Positions 46,523 to 57,562 of a stretch of DNA of 64,000 nt are shown here, piece by piece. Position 1 is the first letter of the stretch. Each line of letters opens with the position of its first letter. Position numbers and translations under genes: made by a program. This stretch comes from Posidonia oceanica. Lineage: Eukaryota > Streptophyta > Magnoliopsida > Alismatales > Posidoniaceae. A model generated the notes under the pieces. It searched no databases and had not been told where the DNA came from. It saw only the letters and a list, made by a program, of their open reading frames with translations. The stretch is from assembly GCA_037176725.1 (NCBI GenBank), contig JAZBRS010000013.1:12217001-12281000 (forward strand), read 5' to 3'.

Positions 46523-47500
46523 ATGGCCTCGTCTCCTGTGGGTTCTCCATCTCCACCTCAAATGCCATTCATGGCTTCATCTCAAGACTCTTCTCCGTCC
46601 TCTGTATCCAAATCTCTTCCAACCTCATTCAATGTCTCCCACCATTTTTCCACCATTATGGATAAGCCAACCTATCTATGTTGGCGGTCACTATTTCTGG
46701 ATGTGCTGGCCATTCATGATCTCTCACATGTCATTTCCCCTAACTTTGTTCCACCAGCTCCACCTGAAACTCTGTCCTCCCCCTCACCGGAGTATGTGTT
46801 GTTGCTCAAAACGGACCGGTTGGTCCTGAGCTGGATCAAAGCAATAGTGGCATCCTCTGTCCAGACTATCATTATCTCTTGCTCGACTGCAAGAGACGCC
46901 TGGGACCTTCTATCCAAGCATCTGTCGCCGGTCTCCAAGATTCACATCCGGACTCTCCGTGATCAGCTCCGGACATTGAAGAAATCTACTTCAAAACTGA
47001 TGGCGGATTATCTCCTCAATGCTAAGAACTTATCCGAATCTCTCTCGGCCATCGGTGCTTCTCTACCTGACTCCAACCTCATTGATTATATAACTGATGG
47101 AATGGGTCTTGAGTTCAAGGAGTTTGTAACTTCTTTACATTTTCAAACAACTATCACGTTTGATGATGTCTACAATCTGTTGCTTCAAGGGGAACAATTT
47201 ATGAAGAGAATGACCATGTCGGCTCTCACTGCTCAAGCATCTCTGGCTAACATCTCTTCGTCGTCTCAGCCACCCAACTCTAATGGTGGTCGATCTGGTG
47301 GACGACAAGGTGGCCGTCGTGGCTGTGGTGGACATTTCAACCGGGGTTGTGGTCAGAATGGAGGACGCTATCAATATCACAATTAGTATAAATCTCATCT
47401 TCCACCTCTTCTTCCTACCCCTTTAGCCATTGACACTAATGTTCCATGTCAAATCTGCAACCGCCATGGCCATACAGCCTGTGTTTGCTATGAACGAGGT
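46523..47500 (+). pseudogene. copia H gag
   Basis: Starts at the ATG of MASSPVGSPSPP, 24 bases after the LTR end. Copia gag pattern: WRSLFLDVLAIHDLSHVI, LVLSWIKAIVASSV, ARDAWDLLSKHL, LRTLKKSTSKLMADYL, then a Gly/Arg-rich tail. TAG at 47384 interrupts, and in the same frame the zinc knuckle CQICNRHGHTACVC follows at about 47447-47488. It would form the particle and bind RNA. Confidence 0.85.
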
Positions 47501-48790
47501 AATTTCGCTTATGCTACCTCCTTTGCTCTGCATTCAACTCAACCAGATCGTGCCTCTTGGTATGTGGACTCTGGGGTAACACAGCATATGACACCTCATA
47601 TTCAAAATCTTCAGACATCCTCTCCTTATAGAAGTACTGATTCTGTTATTGTTGGGAATGGGTGTTCCTTACCCATCACTCACATTGGGTTGTCGTCTCT
47701 CCCTAACTCTCTTCAGCTTCGTAACATTCTTCATGTTCCTCTCTTAACTAAGAATCTTCTCTCTGTCCAGAGATTTTCACATGATAACCACTATTTTTTC
47801 ATTCTTGATGATCATGGCTTCTGTGTGAAGGACAAGAGGACTAGTCGAACTCTTCTCAGTGGGCCTAGTAGTCATGGCTCGTATCATGCCTCCAGCTCTC
47901 CTTCCAGTACTTCTGTTTGTCTCTCAACTCAGTCCACTTCCTCTCTTTGGCATCTCCATCTCGGACATCCATCACAAGCTTCTCTCTAGTGAACTCTTCG
48001 TGCTGCCAAATCAAGAATCCCCTCTTCAAGATGGTTTGTCCTACCTGTCCTCTTGGCAAGTCCACCAACAAACAATTCCAACTTCGACAACATACTGCTT
48101 CCTCTCTGCTTGAGCTGCTTCACCTTGATCTCTAGGGACCCGCACCTACTGTTTCTGAAGGATGCCTCTACTATCTATCCATCGTTGATGATCACTCTAG
48201 ATTTACTTGGTTATTTCCTCTAACTAGAAAATCTGATGTATTTTCTTGCTTCTGTCGTTTCAAAGTAATGGTAGAGAATCTCCTTTCTTCTCGCATCAAA
48301 ACCATTCACACAGATAATGGAGGAGAATTTGTGAATCATACCTTTTCTTCCTTTCTTACTGCATCTGGAATTTCCCATCAATTAACCTATCCCTACACAT
48401 CAGAATAAAACGGAGTGGTTGAGAGGAAACACAGACACATCATTTCCATGGGAAGATGCTTACTATATCAAGCTGGTGTACCTGATTCCTACTAGGTTCA
48501 TGCCTTTCATACTGCCACCTTTCTGATCAATCGCACCAGTACATCGCTTCTCAAGGGCAACTCATCGTTCCAGGTGTTGTTCCATAGATCTCCAGACCTC
48601 TCCTTAATGAAGGTGTTTGGGTGTCTATGTTTTCCTCGTCTCGTTCCCTACACTAAACACAAGCTGCAACCACGATCTCTACCTTGTGTGTTTCTGGGCT
48701 ACTCCACTCAACAGAAAGGATATAGGTGTGTTTACTTACCTACTGGACGTGTCTATATCTCCAGACATCTTACCTTTCATGAACAAAGCT
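47501..48790 (+). pseudogene. copia H protease and integrase
   Basis: WYVDSGVTQHMT (about 47564) is the protease site. WHLHLGHPSQASL then a stop and frameshift near 47990 lead to CPTCPLGK, together the HHCC zinc-binding start of integrase. The core has IVDDHSRFTW, IHTDNGGEF and NGVVERKHRHI, giving the Asp, Asp, Glu catalytic set, with TAA just before NGVVERK and TAG before VHAFHTATF. KVFGCLCFPRL and FLGYSTQQKGYR complete the integrase C-terminal part. Confidence 0.85.
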
Positions 48791-49149
48791 TCTCGTTCGC
48801 TGGATCTACGAATCTCCGCTACAGCTCCTCACCTCCTCTGTTTCGCTCTCTGATTTTATATATTCAAAAACCAGTTCCGTTTTCAAATTCAGTTCCCGCT
48901 TCTTCTCTGTCCCCACCTGAGACGTACTCTAATCAGCCACATGTTCCCACTCATTCTCTCTCATCTAAATCCAATCAATCTCCACTGTCCATATTAGAAG
49001 AGCTCACCACCTCACCTTCTTCTTCCTCGAGCAGCTCCGATTCCTCTGCTCCTACTCCACCCAAAAAATTCCGTAGATTTTCAGATATTCTTCGGCACAC
49101 CCATCCTTGCCCATTGCCTCAATCCTTAGCTGTCGAGCTCTCTGATGAC

Positions 49150-50640
49150 ATTCTTCATGAGCCTCGTTCCTATTCAGAAGCTAAATCATACTCTCACTGG
49201 CGTATTGCCATGGATGAAGAATATCAAGCACTCCTCTGGAATCAAACATGGACTCTGGTTCCTCCAGCATTGCATGTCAACGTTGTTGGCTCGAAATGGG
49301 TTTTCAAGGTCAAATAGTGAGCTAACGGCACTGTGGAACGTCATAAAGCTCACTTGGTCGCCAAAGGTTATCATCAACAACACGGTGTCGATTTTGAAGA
49401 AACCTTCAGCCCAGTGATCAAACATTCTACTATACGTACTATACTTTCCTTAGCCACTATGTTTCAGTGGCGTCTTCATCAAGAGGTGTTCATGCGGTAA
49501 CCTCCGGGCTACAAGGATGCTTCTCAACCACATCATCTGTGCCGGCTCAACCGTGCACTTTACGGCCTCAAACAGGCCCCTCAAGCTTGGTTTCACCATC
49601 TGCAGTAGTTCCTTCAGCTCCATGGATTCCAGTCAAGCCTCTCTGATTCATCCTTGTTTATTAAGCATCATCAAACTTCCACGGTGATTGTTCTGGTATA
49701 TGTTGATGACCTTGTTATCACTAGTAACAACAGCTCTCTTATTGATCAAATTATCAGCCTTTTATGTCGTGAATTTGACTATCGTGATTTGGGTTCTCTA
49801 GGCTTCTTTCTTGGCATGGAGATCTCCTCCGACTCTGGTGCCTTGCACCTCACCCAAACACGATATGCCTCTGATTTGCTCACAAAGTTTGGTATGGCAA
49901 ATTGCTCTCCATGTCCTACTCCTTTACGGCCTGGAACACTTCTCCAACGTGAAGATGGTGATCTTCTTCCAAATCCCACCATCTATAGAAGCATGGTAGG
50001 TGGCTTACAATACCTCACCCTCTCCCAGTCAGACCTTGCATTTGTTGTCAACCATGTTTCTCAGTTCCTCCAACAACCGAGATCTTCTCATCTTCAGGCT
50101 GTGAAGAGGATCTTTCGGTATGTCAAAGGTACAATGTATCTGGGCCTTCACTTCTCTGCATCGCCTCCATAGTTGCTAGCTTTCTCGGATGCAGACTGGG
50201 CCAGTGACTCCTCTGATCGACGCTCTGTCACAGGTAGCTGCCTCTTCTTTGGATCCAATCTAATCTCCTGGACAGCAAAGAAGCAGTCTACTGTTGCTAG
50301 GTCTAGCGCTGAATCGGAATACCGTGCAATGGCCTCCACAGTTGCCAATCTCCGATGGTTCTCCTATCTTCTCTGAGAACTTGGTATTCCTCTCCGTCAA
50401 GCTTCGACCATCTTATGTGACAATCTATCAGCTTTACAGATTGCTCACAACCCAATTTTCAATGGTCAAACACGTCATATTGAGATCGATTTTCACTTCA
50501 TTCGAGAGCTATTGGTACGTGAAGTGATTCAGCCGAGGTTCATTCCGTCGGCACATCAAGTGGCAGATATATTTACAAAATCTTTATCCACAGATAGATA
50601 TCAGTGGCTACGTTCCAAGCTCTCCCTCCGATCCCCTGCA
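49150..50640 (+). pseudogene. copia H reverse transcriptase and RNase H
   Basis: RT begins WRIAMDEEYQALLWNQTW and VGSKWVFKVK, followed by adjacent TAG TGA, then VERHKAHLVAKGYHQQ, LYGLKQAPQAWF and VLVYVDDLVITSN with the catalytic Asp pair intact. RNase H follows after TAG: FSDADWASDSSDRRSVTG, SSAESEYRAM, then TGA and IEIDFHFIRELLV. Single-base nonsense changes seem to be the main damage. It would copy element RNA into DNA. Confidence 0.88.
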
Positions 50641-51044
50641 TCTAGCTTGAGGGGGGCTGTTGGAATCACTTAAGCATCACCTAAGCCACCGGTGCGTCAC
50701 TGGAGCGTCTGCCGGAGCTTTTGGAATCTTCAAGAGCCTTCTACATGCCAGCTCATTCTTTACAAGTTTATCCCTGTAACATCAATCTCATTCTTTTTGT
50801 ACAGGGCCTATATAAAGGCATCTTTGGTTCATTACTCAATCATACAGAAATTCTGTTACCTGTCTCCTTCTTCTCCTTTCTGTTTTATGTCACTTGGTGG
50901 GTGCATCTCTAGTTTTTTACACAAAGATCATTCATTGTACCACTCCTCTCTTTCACATCCTCAAAAAAAAGAAAAAAGACTATGAAACAAGTGATTAAGT
51001 GAAGGACCATCCCTCCATCACATCCATCCATCCATCTACCTCTT

Positions 51045-51731
51045 ATGGAAACGCCAAGTAGACGATTTCCATTGCTCCGACAATCTTCCAACAACAACAA
51101 GCAACAGAAGACCATGAAACCAAAAGATAACGAGGGAGGAGGTGGTGGGAACATTCTTTGGATGCTAAGGATTCTTCCCATGCTGGCTTTCGGATGCAAG
51201 AAGATGGCACATCTTTGATGTCCGGGCACAACAATGGTTACGCTCTTCAGCCACTGGCATGGTAGAGTAACTTTGGCTATCCAAGAAGACCCCAGCTCCC
51301 TTCCGATGTTTCTGATCGAGCTAGCAATCATCATGCTGGCGGTGCACAAGGAGATGGGGTCCGAGCTGGTGAAATTGGCGTTAGAGTGCGAGGCGAGGAC
51401 CGCGGCCGATCGGAGGAGGCAGCTGGTGGAGGAGTACATCTGGGCTATATACTGCAATGGACGGAAGATGGGGTACTTCGTGAGGAAAAGGCAGGCGGCC
51501 GTGGTGGCGGGGGACGGATGGAACGTGGTGGAGATGCTGCGAGGAGTGTTGATGGGAGCTGGAATCATGTCATGCTCGCTGGAGCAGGCAGCCGTGGAAG
51601 GGGAGATGACGTACATGAGGGTGAGGTTTGAGAGGGTGGTGGGATCGAAAGATTCCGAGGCATTGTACATGATTAATCCGGATGGTAAGGGTGGACCGGA
51701 GTTGAGTATCTTTCTTGTGAGAGTCGGGTGA
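51045..51731 (+). pseudogene. MIZU-KUSSEI1-like (DUF617) gene with an internal TGA
   Basis: One frame from ATG 51045 to TGA 51731, 228 codons, interrupted only by TGA at 51216-51218 (codon 58). Before it stands GGGGNILWMLRILPMLAFGC, like the N-terminal segment of many MIZ1-like proteins. After it come RVTLAIQEDPSSLPMFLIEL, MGSELVKLALECE, WAIYCNGRKMGYFVR and MRVRFERVVGSKDSEALYM, ending NPDGKGGPELSIFLVRV, all hallmarks of DUF617. Family members are plant proteins, usually intronless; MIZ1 itself acts in root hydrotropism. The conserved domain is almost complete, so translation from ATG 51234 could give a 165-residue form. Copia H sits 119 bases before the first ATG. Either a recent pseudogene or a sequencing error at the TGA. 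Confidence 0.85.
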
Positions 51732-53547
51732 AATGATCAGTGTTGCTCATCACCGCTTTTTCTTCTTCTTCTCCTTCTGGTGGCCATCCATTCTTTCTCT
51801 TCATGACCAATTGAGTGTTTTAACTTACTTCTCAATTGATTTGCTTGGCTTTATTACGGGAATGTTTATCGGAAGTGTGTTGTTAGACATGCAACTATAA
51901 CGTGAAATGTCTAGTTTGGCAAGTCAGCCTACTCCAGTCCCCATTAACTCTTGCTTGCCCTTTGGGAAAATCTTCCCAACTTCCTTCCAAGTCAAACCAA
52001 AACCTCAACCTTCCAGCGAACAACCCATCACCAGAAACCAACTAAGAAGCAATTCTTATTACAAGAACAAAGTTTACAGCATAGATCTAGATCTTGAGAG
52101 TAGTAAAAGCAATTGTTCTAGAAAGAACTTATATGTATGTGGTAGGATATGAAAGATAATATCTGTTTATGGTGTCAAAAAGTTCTTATCAAATAATGAC
52201 TTGGGGGAAATATATAGTAGTAAAAAAATCACGAATAGAGTGGATGTTAGAAAAATCACCAAGTAAAAATTAATTTAACTAATCACAAACATACAATCAA
52301 AAATAAATTAGCGGAAAGTAAATCATGCACCAAAGACCATAATTTTTTTAATGGTTTGGCACATCATCCTACTCAAGTCCCTATTAGCTCTTGCTTGGCC
52401 TTTTAGAAAACCTCCCCAACTTTCTTCCAAGTCAAACCAAAACCTCAATCTTCTAATGAACAATCCTTCACCAGAAGCCAATAGAGAAGTAATCGTAGCA
52501 ATTCCTATTACAAGAACAAAGTTTACAGCATAGATCTAGATCTTGAGAGTAGCAAAAGCAATTATTCTAGAAAGAATTTGTATGTATGTGGTAGGTGTAG
52601 ATATCCCGCTTTGACACTCCCTTTTTCTTCCTCAAGTTGCATCACACCATATCTTGTTGCATGCAACCTTAGAGGCCTTTTGCTCTGCCCAAGAACTCTA
52701 TTAATGCTAATGCTAATTTAGGCCGTAAGACGTGGGACAAATAGTGTTCAATGTTAGATGTTAGAATATCTACGTTCTATGTTGAATGCTAGAAGCCTTG
52801 CATCCTACATATCCAGTTTGTTTCCCTTCCATCTCAGTCAAACCTTCCTTCTCTGGACTCAAGCTCATTTTCCATACTTTTGAACGAGTCTACGTGCCCT
52901 AATTAGAGGTCTTTATTAACTCTTTAAATGACCCAAGTGATCGCATTTGACCTGGCACCCAAATTTGGCAAGTTTTGAGTGTGGGTGTGTAAGATGCTGA
53001 GTCCCCTATGTCTTATATTAAATGCAACTTCTCATGTGTCTTATACCTGACAGCTCAGCCTCTCCATGTCAGCTACTTTTTTTCTATGGAATATTTTGAA
53101 GTTAAAATGTTTCCTTTTTCAGAAAGCCCGTTGACTGTGTGTGGACTGAAAGCAGGCTTTAAACAAGCTTTATTGTCTATTAATTGGGGAAATTTCCCTT
53201 ATTAATGTGGCTGGACGTCTGGCAGTGTAAGACACAGCTCTTACTGTGTTCTACATAGGATGCATGCTTTCCTATGTGTTACACTTCAGAATTGGAAATT
53301 CTTTGCTATAGCTAGACTACCTTGTCAATTTTGGATATCTTGTCATTTTCTGATCCTCCCATGCCTTTGTATATACCTGGGTACCTCAGTCATTGAAGGG
53401 GATGGGAAAAAATCAGAGAGAAAGGAGAGGGGAGAAAAAGGATTTTGGTGAGGATATAGATTATTTTTTAGATTAAAGTGCTCGAGTGTTCTAGCAAGAA
53501 AGCTTAAACCTTCACCAATAGAGTAAAACTCTTCCGTCGATTGAATG
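51732..53547. other. Non-coding stretch after the MIZ1-like locus
   Basis: 51732-51900 is a plausible 3' untranslated region. 51912-52143 and 52355-52600 are diverged direct repeats. 52600-53547 has no ORF of note. Around 52740-52800 and 52990-53050 there are decayed versions of the TTAGACGC/GCGTCTTA words of LTRs I and C, so an old LTR remnant is likely. Confidence 0.5.
51912..52600 (+). repeat. Diverged direct repeat pair of about 240 bp
   Basis: 51912-52143 and 52355-52600 share TTGGCA, CTCTTGCTTG, TTCCAAGTCAAACCAAAACC and, near the end, AGCATAGATCTAGATCTTGA. They differ by scattered substitutions and small indels. Spacing is about 440 bp. Possibly remains of a terminal-repeat element; no coding sequence lies between. 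Confidence 0.7.
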
Positions 53548-53690
53548 TGTAACAACCCGGATTTTTGGTAGATTTTGGGCTAGATATTTAATTTGGATTT
53601 CTAGATTATTGGACGTTGGTATGTCTGTGTCTTATGTTAGACGCAAGAAACTACTTGTCCAACACTTGGGATTTTATTTTCTAGCTTTTA

Positions 53691-53752
53691 GGTGTTAGAT
53701 GCTGGTGGGCTTGCGTCTTATATTAGACGTAGGGAATCTCACGTCCAACACC
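53691..53752. repeat. Bracketed cassette in LTR I
   Basis: GGTGTTAGATGC ... GCGTCTTATATTAGACGT ... ACGTCCAACACC: outer words complementary with mismatches, inner word self-complementary. A second copy follows from 53779. Confidence 0.7.
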
Positions 53753-54432
53753 TGTGTTTGGTGTCTTCTGGATTTTTGGGTGTTAGACGCAGGGTTTGGT
53801 GCGTTTTATGTTAGACGCTGTAATGGTTGCGTTAAACACTTGAGACGTCAGCGTTAGACGCGTGCATGCATGCGTCATATGTAAGACGCGTGGTTGGCCG
53901 CGTACAATGCCCTGAATTGGCATCCAGAAGTTTCTGCCACCTATATAAGGGTACGTGGGTGGCTCCTTGGTGTATTTTCTTCCCCTCTTCCTCCCTTTCT
54001 TTCCTAGTGACGTGGGGGAGTGTTCTCCGGCAATCCTTGGGTGTTTGGAGCTTGGGAGAGAGAGAAAGAGGTACGTGTAGGCCTTGGTACTCCTTTCTCC
54101 TCTTTCCTTCTTTTCTTTCTTGGTTCCACGCACTGATTCTAGGGGTTCTTGTTGAGCATGGATTGCTATGAGCTTGAGGGATGGTCGGAGGATGCTCGAG
54201 GAGTTGCTGGGAGTTTCCCTGGTGCGCTGGATCGTCGTGGAGGCTGTTGGTTGGGTGGTTGCTCCTTGGTGAAAGGTACACACCCCTTTAGAGAATTGTA
54301 TGCATGATTTGATGAGGTGGATTGTTGCATGCATGCTTTAAATATGTTTATATGCATGTATTCTTGTATGGTTGTGGTTTATGTGGTGATTGCATGCCTG
54401 TAAGGGAGGTTTAAGCAAAACCTCCTGATGTA

Positions 54433-54496
54433 GGGTGTTGGACGCACACCCTGGTGCGTCCAACATTAGGTGTAGGCTTTTCCGCGTCTAACACCC
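54433..54496. repeat. Bracketed cassette in LTR I
   Basis: Outer arms GGGTGTTGGACGC (54433-54445) and GCGTCTAACACCC (54484-54496) pair with one mismatch. Between them GCGTCCAACATTAGGTG is a decayed inner palindrome. Confidence 0.8.
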
Positions 54497-54671
54497 CTGT
54501 TGTTGCATGTTCATGTTTTTCCTAATCAAGGAGCATGTTTTGGATTAATGGTTGGATAGATAGTTGCTTGCAATAGATTATGGAATGCTTTCCCTACTAG
54601 TTAATCATGGTTTAATGAATGTGCATGCAGGTTAGTAATTAGGAGGAGTTTAATGAGATTTGGGACTCCAA

Positions 54672-54734
54672 GGTGTTGAACGCAGGGTTCTCTGCGTCCA
54701 ACATTGGACGCAGGTGTTCCCTGCGTTCAACACC
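54672..54734. repeat. Perfect nested inverted-repeat cassette in LTR I
   Basis: Outer arms GGTGTTGAACGCAGGG (54672-54687) and CCCTGCGTTCAACACC (54719-54734) pair over all 16 bases. Inner arms CTGCGTCCAA (54692-54701) and TTGGACGCAG (54704-54713) pair over all 10 bases around CA. Spacers are 4 and 5 bases. Confidence 0.93.
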
Positions 54735-55258
54735 TAGAATCACTTTTTGGTCCCTGAGTTCAGTGGACAATACTGTTTAGTCCCTGGCTTTTGGATTTCA
54801 TTACTTTTAAGCCCTTAGGTTTTATGTAAATCATATCTAAGCCCTTAGGGACTTGTTTTTGATAATTCTAATGTGAGTAGGGCTAAATGGTCACTGTAGG
54901 TAGTTAGGGCATAATGATAATTAGGCAAATCATTAGAGATGAGTTAAGAATTGCCTAAAATGAATTAGCAAGATCCCACTTGTGTTAGAGTTGGAATTTG
55001 TAGACACCCCCTATTGATAGGCTTTAAGTTGGTGGATTTCCTTGGTAGCTTGCTCAAGTTCGCGGCCTAACAAACCAATCCCAAACCCTACCTAGATCCA
55101 ACCTAAACCTTCACCTAGACCTTGATCTCTCTAAAACCCACCTAAACCCACCTAAACTAGTCCCAATCCTTACCTTAGTCTTAAACCAAGCCTTAACCTA
55201 AGCCAAAATTCCCAAAGCAGCCTTGAAACACTTCTGGGACGTTAGACGCTGCCCGTGC

Positions 55259-55280
55259 CAGCGTCCAACATTGGACGCTG
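55259..55280. repeat. Perfect inner palindrome of a cassette in LTR C
   Basis: CAGCGTCCAA, CA, TTGGACGCTG: 10-bp perfect arms. Related words GTTAGACGCTG (from 55241) and GAGCGTCCAATG (near 55320) bracket it. Confidence 0.88.
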
Positions 55281-56763
55281 TCTGTGCTGGTGTCTTATGT
55301 TGGACGCGGCTCCGGCGAGCGTCCAATGTGTTGGGATGGCCAACGCCCCTTGGCCGCCCTCCACCGCACCCAGAGCCGCCCTCTCCTGCCACCCTACGAC
55401 CTTACGTCCACTCCCCACTTACTACCCACTACCTCCAAACACTAAAAACAAGCCACAGTTACTACCCATCCTCTCCAGCCTGCCACCTCACGGCTTCGCC
55501 GGCAACTTGCTCCTCACAACCTTTCTCCACCGCCTCACCAGCCTGACACCACGTACTCCTCTGCCATTCCCTGACATGCCCACACCCCCACGACCGTCTA
55601 GCTCTCTCCACCGCCTCACTGCCACCTCTGCAGACTGGCGAACAAAAAGAGAACCCATCACCATTTTTCAGACACCACACCCATTTGCTGAGAATTGAGA
55701 GAGCCTCCGAGCCTTGAGCGATTCCCAGAGAGCTTCCCAACTTGTGAGCAAACCTCGCAAGCCTTCTCCCACGTTCAGGCCGCCCTCTGGAGCTCACCGT
55801 CCATCACCGTCCGTCTCCGCCGGCCAACTACAGGACACCATTCTGGGCTGCAAACAAGTAATCTTCTTCAACCCTAAGCTTAGACATGCATGTGGTAGCA
55901 TACTGGTTTCCTTTTCACACGCACGTAGCTCCACCAGCTTGCTCGCCGGAGCACGGCGATGGGTTCGTCGCCCGCACGAGGCCGTCGGCCTGTGAGTGTG
56001 TGGCAGCTTCCCTCCCGTACCCTGTGGCTTGCTTAAGATCTGGGAAGTCTTCCCTCACCCTCACGGAGCCTCACAGTCGGTCACTGTGGCTCGCCACCCT
56101 CACAAATGGCCGGAGAAGCCATGGAAACTGGCAGCGAGAGGGAGGAGGTGGGTGGAGCAATCCACTCACCCTTTTTTGACATCAAGCACATTTTTTGACT
56201 CGTCTTTACCTACTCTTGCTTCCTAGCTATTTAGTTTCCCATTTTTGATCGATTTGAATGCTGGTTTTCGCTGGGATGTATCCCTACTTGTTAGACACAC
56301 GAACTGGTGCATCTAACATTGGACGTGCCCTGTGGCAGTGTCCAATGCCCCTACTTCCTTTTCCTTTGCTATTTCTCTTGCTGATGTGGTTTGATGAGCA
56401 TGTTATATGGTTTAACATTATGTATGCTTTCCTTTATGCTTCTAGATGCCATGTTTTAGATCATGTTATTTTCCAACATGATTTTCTTTCTCTGTCTTCG
56501 AGATAGCCTGCCTAGGTGTTGGACGCTGGATAATGCTGCGTTTTATGTTATACGTTGGCTTCCTTAGCGTCTTACGCTCTTGTGTGTTTACTTTGCCTTA
56601 ATAACTGCTCAAAGCCATTTTGTTTGAATGTCTGTTTGATCCATGCATGCATGTTAGTATCTGGGTCCTCTTTCAATTGCTTTTAGGTTTACATATTGCT
56701 TTATTTAAGTTGCATGTTAGTTTTCTTATGAATCTGTCTCTAAAGTGTTAGACACTGTTGTTG

Positions 56764-56787
56764 CCAGCATCTTACATAAGATGCTGG
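56764..56787. repeat. Perfect inner palindrome of a cassette in LTR C
   Basis: CCAGCATCTTA, CA, TAAGATGCTGG: 11-bp perfect arms around CA, same design but spelled GCATC/GATGC instead of GCGTC/GACGC. Confidence 0.88.
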
Positions 56788-56971
56788 TATTTGCAGCATT
56801 TTACATCTCTGAGCTTTGCTGCCAATATATGCTTTTGAATCCCTTTTCTTATAGAATATTGATTTGATTTTTAAGTGTATGTCGAGTCCTCATCTGCTTT
56901 CAATAAGTTGTAGACTCTGTTAATGATTCATGAGCCCAGTTTCTTTCTAGTTTGCATGCATTTGTCTCTCT

Positions 56972-57033
56972 GTGTTGGACGCTGTGGTCACCTACATCCT
57001 ATGTTAGACGCGGTTGTTCCCAGCGTTCAACAC
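56972..57033. repeat. Bracketed cassette in LTR C
   Basis: Outer arms GTGTTGGACGCTG (56972-56984) and CAGCGTTCAACAC (57021-57033) pair with one mismatch; the inner part CATCCTATGTTAGACGC is decayed. Confidence 0.8.
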
Positions 57034-57203
57034 TCTGGGTCTGTGACTTCCAGATTTCGTGCCCGCTCTTGGTTTTTATGCGTCGATTGCTTTTGTCCTG
57101 ATTGTCTGGCTTACTCTATTCTATTTATGGCTTTTATTTGGTATTAATATCATGCTTTATCGATGTGCATGCATGTTCTACAAGTTTTCTGTCTTCTGCG
57201 TAG

Positions 57204-57258
57204 GACGCTGGATGTCCAGCGTCTTACGTTGGATGTTGGTCTTGCCAACGTCCAACAC
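57204..57258. repeat. Cassette in LTR C with inner palindrome
   Basis: GACGCTGGA, TG, TCCAGCGTC (57204-57223) is a perfect 9-bp-arm palindrome, followed by CTTACGTTGGATGTTGG and AACGTCCAACAC. Confidence 0.82.
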
Positions 57259-57562
57259 TTTAAGTTTACTGCACTCTGTTTCCTTGAGCCGTCTTCGACT
57301 TGAACCTCGTTTTTTGCACCTAATCGTTCCCAGAGCATGTTTAGGCACCCTAGCATGTAGTTTAACATTGGCTTTCAGGTTTCACGCCTTGGTTGTGTTT
57401 TCCCGACCTGTTTTCACCTCTTTGCGGCATTTTAAGCTTTAATTAATCACTTTTAAACAAGGTTTGCTAAGCTTTGCATGGTTTATAATTGCATATTGCA
57501 TACCGCTTTAGGGCGAACATAAACCGGCGTTTTACGCCAACATTTGCCACACAATAGCGGAT

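Larger units (their letters stand above)
46225..50921 (+). mobile_element. Complete but dead copia retrotransposon H
   Basis: 4,697 bp with LTRs of 274 bp (46225-46498) and 264 bp (50658-50921), both TGTTGGAATCAC to TTACA, perfect CAAAG duplications, a primer site starting TGGTGTCAG at 46499 and a G-rich polypurine tract (GAGGGGGGC) ending at 50657. LTR TATA box in CCTATATAAAGG near 46373 and 50808. Domain order gag, protease, integrase, RT, RNase H is that of Ty1/copia. About nine stops and a frameshift break the polyprotein. Confidence 0.92.
53548..55008 (+). mobile_element. 5' part of gypsy-type LTR I
   Basis: Starts TGTAACAACCCGGATTTTT, a common gypsy LTR start, and is interrupted at 55009 by element C. 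A TATA box TATATAAGG lies at about 53942, followed by a pyrimidine-rich leader. It contains at least five bracketed GACGC/GCGTC cassettes (53600-53912, 54433-54496, 54672-54734). No gene. The end and any partner LTR lie beyond element C, outside the window. Confidence 0.6.
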
